This document shows positions 25,977 to 33,401 of a stretch of 64,000 nucleotides of DNA, piece after piece. The position numbers were made by a program, and so were the translations under genes. Every line of letters begins with the position of its first letter. Positions within the stretch are counted from its first letter, which is position 1. The stretch covers positions 790,001-854,000 of the forward strand of contig QCNP01000001.1 in the NCBI GenBank assembly GCA_003210095.1, in the 5' to 3' direction. Origin of the DNA: Pelagibacteraceae bacterium AG-426-E17. GTDB lineage: Bacteria; Pseudomonadota; Alphaproteobacteria; Pelagibacterales; Pelagibacteraceae. The notes under the pieces were generated by a model. The model did no database searches. It saw nothing but the letters and a program-made list of their open reading frames with translations, and was not told the DNA's origin.

Positions 25977-27016
25977 AAAGCATCCTGACTTAAAAAAAAG
26001 ATCTTACCACTAACTGGATGGACTTGTATGTCTCTAATTCTTCCGATTTCTCTTTTAAATATAACTTCTTCCTTAACATTTTCTAAGTTGGAAAAATCAA
26101 GTTTTCTAAGTGACATGTCCTTTAGAGATGTAATTAAAGCATGACCATTCCACTCTTTAAATTCTTTACCTTTATAAATTGTTATTGCACTTGTTGCAAT
26201 TGAAGGCACCCAGTATTTGATTGCTTTTGTGTACCCAGGTAACCACTTTGGTCCAATTTTTGTTCCACTGTAATTTGTTCCACCCCAACCAAGAACTTTC
26301 CAACCATAGTTTTCTCCTTTTTTAATTTCACCGAACCAATCACCACCCCGAGCACCATGATTACTTGCATAAATTTTTTGATCAAAAGGGGATAATGTTA
26401 AACCTTGAGGGTTACGAACACCTATTTGGTAAATCTCAGGTAGCCAATCTTTTTTATCAATAAATTTTGGATTATCTTTTGGAATACTTCCATCAGTATT
26501 AATCCTAATAATACTTCCAGGATGTTTTGTTGGATCCTGCGCTATCATCCCTTCACCTCTTTCACCTACCGATGCAAAAAGATAATTATCTTTAATAACT
26601 AATCTTGACCCAAAGTGATATCCAGAGTTTATTGGTGGAGACGCAACAAATATATTTTTAAAATTTATTTGATTTTTATTAAAATTTCCTCTTGCAACTG
26701 AAGTTGTTGTTTTTGATTTTCCATGATCTTCAGAATAACTTACCCAAACTACACCATCTTTATATAAAATATCAAGCAAACCTCCCTGACCATCCTCTAA
26801 CACTTTTAAGTTATGCTTAACCTCAGTTATAGAACCGCTTTCGATATTAATTAATTTTAAATTACCAGATACCTCAGTTAAAAGTATTTCATTATTTGAT
26901 ACAAATGTAGATCCCCAAGGACTTCTAAAATCAGCAATCTTTTTAAAATTTAATTCTGCTGCTTCAGATGAAACTGAGAATAAAAATATAAAAAATATTA
27001 TCCTTTTCCACGCCAT
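25955..27016 (-). CDS. PQQ-dependent sugar/aldose dehydrogenase (YliI-type)
   Basis: 353 aa with signal peptide (FFIFLFSVSSEAAE). A six-bladed propeller pattern as in soluble PQQ glucose dehydrogenases: SPWGSTFV, then HFGSRLVIKD, GVRNPQGLTLSP, NHGARGGDWFGE and YGWKVLGWGG. Periplasmic oxidation of an aldose or alcohol. The ATG lies inside the 3' end of tauC (19-bp overlap). Why a sugar dehydrogenase belongs in a taurine operon is not obvious. Electron acceptor and PQQ supply are unresolved. Confidence 0.8.
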   Translation of the reverse strand: MAWKRIIFFIFLFSVSSEAAELNFKKIADFRSPWGSTFVSNNEILLTEVSGNLKLINIESGSITEVKHNLKVLEDGQGGLLDILYKDGVVWVSYSEDHGKSKTTTSVARGNFNKNQINFKNIFVASPPINSGYHFGSRLVIKDNYLFASVGERGEGMIAQDPTKHPGSIIRINTDGSIPKDNPKFIDKKDWLPEIYQIGVRNPQGLTLSPFDQKIYASNHGARGGDWFGEIKKGENYGWKVLGWGGTNYSGTKIGPKWLPGYTKAIKYWVPSIATSAITIYKGKEFKEWNGHALITSLKDMSLRKLDFSNLENVKEEVIFKREIGRIRDIQVHPVSGKIFFLSQDALWLMQKN

Positions 27017-28923
27017 GGTATCGTTTTATCTATTATTTTTCTCAATGTAACGTCGAATAATAGTCCCAGCATACCCATAATAAATATGGTTATCCAAATA
27101 ACTTCGTATTGAAAATATTTTTTTGCAACGTTTTCTACAAATCCAATACCTGTAGTTCCTGCTAAGAACTCTGCTGCAACTAAAGTTCCCCAACACATTC
27201 CAACTGCAACTCTAATTCCTGTTAAAATTTCAGGTAAGGAGTTAGGAAATATTACATATCTTAATATTTGTTTCTTTGATGCTCCAAGGGAGTGTGCAGC
27301 ATGAATTTTTGATAATTGAGTTCCAGATGCACCAGCTCTTGCAGAAATAATCATAATAGATAGTGAAACCATAAATAATAAAAATACTTTTCCAGTATTA
27401 TCTATTCCAAGAACTGAAATAATAAGTGGAGCCCAAGCTAATGGTGGCACAGGTCTATAAAGCTCTATTAATGGATCAAAAAAACCTTTTGCAAAACGAT
27501 TTAATCCCATAAACAAACCTAATGGGACACCAATTAAAATTCCAAAGACTAAACCTAAAAATACTCTTAAAAAAGAATCCCAGATATGTCCATATGGCAC
27601 TGGAATTTTAAACAATTTAAAATCACCTGTAACAACTTTTAAAACTTTACCTTTAAAGTTTTGTTTAACTACACCATCAGATGAATGAACTGGGTACTCC
27701 CCTGGTAAAATATCTGCAATCCAGTCAGGTAAAATAAACCCGACTATTTTACTAACATCCATCATATCAATCCAAAGTAATGGAATATTTTTATAACCAA
27801 CACTTGGTTTTGACATCAAGATAAACTTATTTAACGTATCAGATGGTTTTGGTAACCATCTACCAGATCCTTGTTCAGAACAGCTTGTTCCGCTAGAGAC
27901 AATTGTTCCAGCAGGAAATAAAAATATATCAACAAATCTTAAACCACCTTGTTCTGCTTTTTGAAGATTATCAAATTCAACAATTGCATTTTGCATTTCA
28001 TTAAGAGCACTTGGTGGATAAATACTTGCAAACTCTATTCTTCTTGCGATTTTAACAATATCTTTCGCATAGTTAGATGCTATTTCTTCTGCATCACTTA
28101 AATCTTTTCTGTACGCTTTTATATCTTCTTTAAGTTGTTTAATTGAATTTTTAAATTGTGGATTATGATTTCTTAATTTAAAGAATTTATCATTAATAAT
28201 TGTAAGCTCTTCTGCAGCCGCTTGGAATTTCAAACCTCTATCGGTTGCAGCAATTAAAGGAACTTCAATAGTATTTTCTATAGATCCAGTTCCTGCTTGC
28301 ACCTTTATAATTCCCCAATCACCTTGTTCAGAAACTGCAATTTGTCTTGCACTTTTTTCATCAGGTGTTTCAAATGGATAATCTTTCTTTTTAAAATTTG
28401 AACTTAAAAGCCTTAACTCATCAGTCATTTCTTTAATTTTTATTTTAGTATCCATCTCCATTAAATTTTCATTTGTAAGTAATGGAATTAATTGAGATGT
28501 TTTATTTACAAAACCAACTAATATAGTTTTTTGCTGTGAGTTTAATTGTTGTGAACCTTGTATTTCGTTACTTATTTTACTTAAGTTTTTATTTTCGATT
28601 TTTATAATAGAAGTACTTTTGAATTCTCTTTCCTCTATTGGAAATTGATATTTTAGTCCAAGCAAAGATTCATTAACTTTAGCAACTTGACATAATTCAT
28701 TTGCAGATTTTGGATAAAATCCTTTGGCAATATCCCATGAATAATAAAGCCAAACAAGTAGGATCGCACTACTTCCAACAATAATCCAGTGAGTACCACC
28801 TTTAGCTCTTTCAGGATTGCCAAAAACAGCATCTACTTTTTCTGTTTTAATCAATCTTCTTCCATAAAGAATACATCCAACAATGGATACAAGAATTAAG
28901 ATTGTTATAAATTGAGTAAACAT
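26998..28923 (-). CDS. tauC: Taurine/sulfonate ABC permease with large N-terminal insertion domain
   Basis: 641 aa, over twice the usual TauC length. The C-terminal about 210 residues are a standard BPD_transp_1 permease with the EAA loop HSLGASKKQILRYVIFPNSLPEIL. Two N-terminal hydrophobic segments (about 3-20 and 46-64) precede about 330 residues likely in the periplasm, rich in Gln/Glu/Lys helices. It starts with TAATG overlap to tauB. The added domain may dock the binding protein or sense substrate; function unknown. The sulfonate substrate is inferred from neighbours. Confidence 0.82.
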   Translation of the reverse strand: MFTQFITILILVSIVGCILYGRRLIKTEKVDAVFGNPERAKGGTHWIIVGSSAILLVWLYYSWDIAKGFYPKSANELCQVAKVNESLLGLKYQFPIEEREFKSTSIIKIENKNLSKISNEIQGSQQLNSQQKTILVGFVNKTSQLIPLLTNENLMEMDTKIKIKEMTDELRLLSSNFKKKDYPFETPDEKSARQIAVSEQGDWGIIKVQAGTGSIENTIEVPLIAATDRGLKFQAAAEELTIINDKFFKLRNHNPQFKNSIKQLKEDIKAYRKDLSDAEEIASNYAKDIVKIARRIEFASIYPPSALNEMQNAIVEFDNLQKAEQGGLRFVDIFLFPAGTIVSSGTSCSEQGSGRWLPKPSDTLNKFILMSKPSVGYKNIPLLWIDMMDVSKIVGFILPDWIADILPGEYPVHSSDGVVKQNFKGKVLKVVTGDFKLFKIPVPYGHIWDSFLRVFLGLVFGILIGVPLGLFMGLNRFAKGFFDPLIELYRPVPPLAWAPLIISVLGIDNTGKVFLLFMVSLSIMIISARAGASGTQLSKIHAAHSLGASKKQILRYVIFPNSLPEILTGIRVAVGMCWGTLVAAEFLAGTTGIGFVENVAKKYFQYEVIWITIFIMGMLGLLFDVTLRKIIDKTIPWRGKG

Positions 28924-29720
28924 TAATTATCCTTACCCATTATTTCCTCTTCCATATTCCAAATCATAGATAGAATTTCCTCTCTTTTAGAAGAGAACTC
29001 TTTATTTTTTTTAATTTCTCTTAAATCATCTTTTAATCCCATTTCTGCAAATGGAAGTTTATACTCTTTATGTATTCGACCTGGTCTTGGTGCCATGACA
29101 TATAATCTTTCTCCAAGTAATAAGGCTTCTTCAACTGAGTGAGTAATTAGTATGATTGTCTTTCCAGTTTCTTTCCAAATTTTTAAAACTAATGACTGCA
29201 TTTTTTCTCTTGTTAATGCATCTAATGCGCCTAAAGGTTCATCCATTAAAATTAAATCTGGATCATTAATTAAACATCTTGCAAGGGCAACCCTTTGCTG
29301 CATACCGCCAGATAATTGATAAGTAGGTGTGTTGCCAAACCCTTTTAGACCAACTATTTCTAACCATTCATCAACTTTTTTTTGAGTTTCCCCTGGATCT
29401 TTCTTTTTCATTCTAAGACCAAAGTTTACATTTTCAGAAACTGTTAACCATTCAAACAGAGCACCTTGTTGAAAAACCATTCCTCTATCAACTCCAGGTC
29501 CATTAATTTCATTATTACCTAATGTAATTGTTCCAGAAGTTGGTCTAATAAAACCAGCTGCAATATTTAGTAACGTTGTTTTTCCACATCCCGAAGGACC
29601 TAATACAGTTAAAAGCTCACCTTTTTTAATTGTAAAATTTAAATCTTTTAATGCATGAACAGTCTCCCCTTTAGGAGATTTAAAAATCATGTTTAAATTT
29701 TGTGAAACTAAATCACTCAT
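28923..29720 (-). CDS. tauB: Taurine/sulfonate ABC transporter ATPase
   Basis: 265 aa ATP-binding subunit. Walker A is GPSGCGKTT, Q-loop region GMVFQQGALFEWLTV, signature LSGGMQQRVALA, Walker B LILMDEPLGALD, and the H-loop is ITHS. It resembles TauB/SsuB. Energises uptake through TauC. Starts 33 nt beyond a hairpin that separates it from tauA. Confidence 0.88.
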   Translation of the reverse strand: MSDLVSQNLNMIFKSPKGETVHALKDLNFTIKKGELLTVLGPSGCGKTTLLNIAAGFIRPTSGTITLGNNEINGPGVDRGMVFQQGALFEWLTVSENVNFGLRMKKKDPGETQKKVDEWLEIVGLKGFGNTPTYQLSGGMQQRVALARCLINDPDLILMDEPLGALDALTREKMQSLVLKIWKETGKTIILITHSVEEALLLGERLYVMAPRPGRIHKEYKLPFAEMGLKDDLREIKKNKEFSSKREEILSMIWNMEEEIMGKDN

Positions 29721-29752
29721 AAGACGACTTTATATTAAAATTCTCATAAAAA

Positions 29753-29786
29753 AAATAGGCACCAATTAGAAAATTGGCGCCTATTT
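29753..29786 (-). terminator. Hairpin between tauA and tauB (attenuator-type)
   Basis: On the minus-strand transcript, the 15-nt arms at 29772-29786 and 29753-29767 pair completely (one G-U) around a 4-nt loop. They are followed by a U-rich run (29754-29748). A textbook intrinsic terminator placed inside an operon, so some transcripts should end after tauA. Confidence 0.8.
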
Positions 29787-29806
29787 AATTTTAATAAACC
29801 TTTAGA

Positions 29807-30748
29807 TTATAAAGGTAAGAAACTAGTGTCTACGTTTCCTCTTGGTGTTCCCATTCCTTTTAAGAATGCATCAAGATTTCCTTTAGTCATAGACTGTTTA
29901 GTCTCTTCAGGTGTTAAAAATTTGAAACCACTTAAAGTTTCTTTCATATCAGCAACTTTCATTTCTGAAGCTTTTGACATAGCGTTCATGTCGCTTTTGC
30001 CATTTCTATATCTTTCGTTTGCTTCGTGAGTTACCTCAATAAAAGTTCTTAGCATACCTGGGTTTTCCTTCATAAACTTTGTAGTTACTGAGGTAATATC
30101 TATTCCAAGAATACCAGCATCTCTTGCTTCTTTAACTGTAAGTAATCTAGTACCAACTGCAGTTGCAGCTTTGATTGAATTACCACCAAATAAACATGCC
30201 ATTACAACATCACCGCTTACTAATGCAGCAGCTCCTTCTTCAGGATCCATTTGAATGATATCCATTTTTTTTCTATCAGCTCCAACAACTTTCATACTTT
30301 CATCAAAAACGTATTCAGCCATTGTTCCTAGTGGTACAGCAACTTTTTTACCTTCAAGTTCTGTAGCATTAGCTTTTGTAATACCAGATGCATTTGAAGT
30401 TACACAAGTTGTTCCTCCCATTCCATATTCCATAGCTATATCAACAAGCTTAATTGGCGCTTTTGATTTAACTGCGTTAATGAAAGGTACTAAACCTTGT
30501 GAATAAGAAATATCAATATCTCCAGCTAACATCGCATCTGTCATTGCTCCACCGTTTGTGAAGTTTGTCCACTTAACTGGTACACCTAATGCTTTTGCAA
30601 AGTTTTTTTTCATCATGTCCTCTAAATTTGGACTTGGCCATTCTAAAAAGTAAGCAACTCTAACTTCATTAGCAGCTGAATTTGCAACTGAAATAGTTAA
30701 GTTAAGAGCTAAAATACTTCCAAGAAGAAAACTTAATATTTTTTTCAT
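29807..30748 (-). CDS. tauA: Taurine/sulfonate ABC periplasmic binding protein
   Basis: 313 aa with signal peptide (FLLGSILALNLTISVANSAA). The SBP fold of the TauA/SsuA/NMT1 class is shown by VRVAYFLEWPSPN, DAMLAGDIDISYSQ and a hinge GLVPFINAVKSKA. Captures the sulfonate in the periplasm. First gene of the leftward operon, with a strong AAGGAGAGGAAT before ATG. Substrate: taurine is favoured by the adjoining aminotransferase and alanine dehydrogenase, but other sulfonates are possible. Confidence 0.82.
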   Translation of the reverse strand: MKKILSFLLGSILALNLTISVANSAANEVRVAYFLEWPSPNLEDMMKKNFAKALGVPVKWTNFTNGGAMTDAMLAGDIDISYSQGLVPFINAVKSKAPIKLVDIAMEYGMGGTTCVTSNASGITKANATELEGKKVAVPLGTMAEYVFDESMKVVGADRKKMDIIQMDPEEGAAALVSGDVVMACLFGGNSIKAATAVGTRLLTVKEARDAGILGIDITSVTTKFMKENPGMLRTFIEVTHEANERYRNGKSDMNAMSKASEMKVADMKETLSGFKFLTPEETKQSMTKGNLDAFLKGMGTPRGNVDTSFLPL

Positions 30749-30840
30749 TTATTCCTCTCCTTAATTAAATTTATAAATAGTATTTAAGTTGAAAAAGGGA
30801 CTAAAGTAAACGATCTTATTGTGTGGTTTGGGGCGACAGA

Positions 30841-30880
30841 ATTATCTATTCAATTTTTAGTTGTATCAAGCTAATATAAT
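30841..30880. promoter_or_regulatory. Divergent promoter region between tauA and the aminotransferase gene
   Basis: For tauA (minus strand), TTGATA (30869-30864) and GATAAT (30846-30841) are exactly 17 bp apart. For the rightward gene a perfect TATAAT is at 30875-30880, but no good -35 lies upstream, as in activator-dependent promoters. Between tauA and these boxes is an unusually G-rich run (GTGTGGTTTGGGGCGAC) that could be a regulator site; this is inference. Confidence 0.55.
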
Positions 30881-30929
30881 TTTATAGTTAAATTAAATGA
30901 TTTAGTCTAAAGATTAGAGATATATAAAA

Positions 30930-32270
30930 ATGAGTCAAAAACCATCAATACCAAATTCTTTAAATGAACATTGGATGCCATTTACATCTAATAAGGACTT
31001 TAAAGAAAGGCCAAGATTAATTACAGAAGCTAAAGGTGTTTATTTAAAAAATCACGAAGGTAACACTCAAATTGATGCAAGCTCTGGACTTTTTTGTAAT
31101 CCATTAGGTCATGGTAGAATGGAAATAATTGATGCAATTACAAATCAGTTAAAAACTTTAGATTACGCTCAACCGTTTCAACAAGGTTTTGGTGGATCAT
31201 TTGAATTAGCAACTAGAATTTCAAAACACACACCAGGAAATTTAAACAGAATTTTTTATACAATATGTGGATCTACTGCTGTTGAGACAGCAATTAAAAT
31301 TAGTATCGCTTATCATAAAGCAAGAGGAGAAGGACAAAGATTTAGATTTGTTGGAAGAGAAAGGGCTTACCATGGAATGAACATAGGTGCCACTTCAGTA
31401 GGTGGAATGATCAATAACGTTAAAGCATATGCAAGTGTTTTAATGCCAGGGGTTGTTCACATGAGACACACACATTTAGACGAACACAAATTTATATCTG
31501 GTCAACCTGAAACAGGTGCAGAAATTGCAAATGATCTTGAGAGAATTTGTACAAATTTTGGTGCCGAAAATATTGCAGCATGTATAGTAGAGCCAATTGC
31601 AGGATCTACTGGAACATTAGTTCCACCAGTTGGATATTTACAAAGACTTAGAGAGCTTTGTGATAAACATAATATACTTTTAATTTTTGATGAAGTTATT
31701 ACAGGATGGGGTAGAACAGGTTCGACTTTTGGCGCTCAAGAATTTGGTGTAACTCCTGATATAATGACAATGGCAAAAGCTACAACAAACGGAATTGTTC
31801 CTTTTGGTGTTGTTGCATGTAAAGAAGAAATTTATGATGCAGTAATGGATAATTCTCCTAAAGGAGTAATAGAACTTTTCCACGGTTATACTTATTCTGG
31901 TATTCCAATATCTGTTGCAGCAGCTTTAGCAGTTCAAGACATATTTGAAAAAGAAGATATTTTTAATAGAGCAAAAGAATTAGCTCCTTATTTCCAAGAA
32001 GGTTTATTCTCATTAAAAGATATTGATGTTGTTGAAAATATTAGAGGATATGGAATGATGGGTGGTATCGATATTAGAATGGATACAAAGCCAGGTAGAG
32101 CTGGACTTGCAACATTTAAACATTGTTACGATGCTGGAGTAAATTTCAAAGCTACTGGAGACTGTTTAATTATTGCACCAATGTTTATTTGTGAAAAAAA
32201 ACATATTGATGAAATAATCGACAAGCTAAGAACAGGAATTACGAACTATAGTAAAAGTAAAAAGAATTAA
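30930..32270 (+). CDS. tpa: Class III aminotransferase, probably taurine (omega-amino acid):pyruvate
   Basis: 446 aa PLP enzyme, close to omega-amino acid:pyruvate aminotransferases. HWMPFTSNKDFK opens the protein, GSTAVETAIK binds PLP phosphate, IFDEVITGWGRTG carries the PLP-Asp, and AKATTNGIVPFG holds the Schiff-base Lys. It moves the amino group of taurine (to sulfoacetaldehyde) or beta-alanine to pyruvate, making alanine. An alanine dehydrogenase follows 8 bp later and tauABC is divergent, which favours taurine. Specificity is not provable from sequence. Confidence 0.78.
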   Translation: MSQKPSIPNSLNEHWMPFTSNKDFKERPRLITEAKGVYLKNHEGNTQIDASSGLFCNPLGHGRMEIIDAITNQLKTLDYAQPFQQGFGGSFELATRISKHTPGNLNRIFYTICGSTAVETAIKISIAYHKARGEGQRFRFVGRERAYHGMNIGATSVGGMINNVKAYASVLMPGVVHMRHTHLDEHKFISGQPETGAEIANDLERICTNFGAENIAACIVEPIAGSTGTLVPPVGYLQRLRELCDKHNILLIFDEVITGWGRTGSTFGAQEFGVTPDIMTMAKATTNGIVPFGVVACKEEIYDAVMDNSPKGVIELFHGYTYSGIPISVAAALAVQDIFEKEDIFNRAKELAPYFQEGLFSLKDIDVVENIRGYGMMGGIDIRMDTKPGRAGLATFKHCYDAGVNFKATGDCLIIAPMFICEKKHIDEIIDKLRTGITNYSKSKKN

Positions 32271-32278
32271 TTTTCTTT

Positions 32279-33397
32279 ATGAAAATTGGCGTTCCAAAAG
32301 AGATAAAGCCTCAAGAAAACAGAATAGGACTAACACCAGAGAGTGTAAAAACTTTAGTAGGCGAAGGCCATGAAGTATTAGTTGAAAACAATGGAGGCTT
32401 TGAAGCTGGCTTTGATAATGATCAGTACACTAAAGCAGGTGCAAAAATTGTAAAAACTGCTGGTGATATTTTTAATGATGCAGACATTATAGTTAAAGTA
32501 AAAGAACCTCAAAAAGTTGAGGTTGATATGTTAAAAGAAAATCAAATACTTTATACTTATCTTCATTTAGCGGCTGCAAAAGAACTTACAGAAGGATTAA
32601 TCAAATCTAAAAGTGTTAATATAGCTTACGAAACTGTTACAGATGATAATGGTAGACTTCCATTACTTGCACCTATGAGTGCAGTTGCTGGCCGAATGTC
32701 AGTTCAAGCTGGAGCACATTGTTTAGAAAAAAATCAAAAAGGTAGAGGTATTTTATTAGGTGGAGCACCTGGTGGTGAACCAGCAAATGTATTAATTCTT
32801 GGAGGTGGAGTTGTGGGAGAGAACGCTGCAATTATTGCAACAGGTATGAGAGCTAAAGTTCATATAGTTGATAAGTCAGAAGAAAGATTAAAACAATTAG
32901 TTAAAATGTTTGGTGAAAAAATAATTCCAGAGCAAAGTGATAAAGTTGATTTAAATAAGTTAGTTTCTGAGGCTGATTTATTAGTTGGTGGAGTTTTAAT
33001 ACCTGGCGCAGAAGCTCCAAAATTAGTTACCAAAGATATGTTAAAATTAATGAAAAGAGGCTCTGTAATAGTCGATGTTGCAATAGATCAAGGTGGATGT
33101 GTTGAAACAAGCAAACCAACTACTCATGGAGATCCAACATATATAGTAAATGATGTTGTTCATTATTGTGTTGCTAATATGCCAGGTGGAGTACCTAGAA
33201 CTTCAACATTTGCATTAAATAAAGCAACCCTTCCTTATTTAGTAAAATTAGCAAATAAAGGTTATCAAAAAGCTTTAGGCGAAGATAAGAATTTCTTAGC
33301 AGGACTTAATGTACACAAAGGACATGTGACCTATAAAGCTGTTGCAGATGTTTTTGGTCACGAATATGTTAGTGCAGGAGACGCAATCAAAAATTAA
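32279..33397 (+). CDS. ald: Alanine dehydrogenase
   Basis: 372 aa. Regenerates pyruvate from L-alanine with NAD+, releasing ammonium. Signatures: KIGVPKEIKPQENRIGLTPE, catalytic His in YLHLAAAKEL, NAD motif ILGGGVVGENAA and the C-terminal MPGGVPRTSTFALNKATLPY. Placed after the aminotransferase, it closes the amino-group cycle so that taurine nitrogen is freed as NH4+. Confidence 0.95.
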   Translation: MKIGVPKEIKPQENRIGLTPESVKTLVGEGHEVLVENNGGFEAGFDNDQYTKAGAKIVKTAGDIFNDADIIVKVKEPQKVEVDMLKENQILYTYLHLAAAKELTEGLIKSKSVNIAYETVTDDNGRLPLLAPMSAVAGRMSVQAGAHCLEKNQKGRGILLGGAPGGEPANVLILGGGVVGENAAIIATGMRAKVHIVDKSEERLKQLVKMFGEKIIPEQSDKVDLNKLVSEADLLVGGVLIPGAEAPKLVTKDMLKLMKRGSVIVDVAIDQGGCVETSKPTTHGDPTYIVNDVVHYCVANMPGGVPRTSTFALNKATLPYLVKLANKGYQKALGEDKNFLAGLNVHKGHVTYKAVADVFGHEYVSAGDAIKN

Positions 33398-33401
33398 TTA
33401 A

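Noticed and set aside
30798-30910. Inverted GACTAAA / TTTAGTC pair as a TauR-type operator
   Set aside because: Seven-base matches about 100 bp apart occur readily by chance in this composition, and no TauR-type gene is in the window.
30749-30929. Riboswitch (glycine or SAM type) in the tau divergent region
   Set aside because: No paired stems or conserved cores of known classes were visible; the G-rich run alone is not enough.
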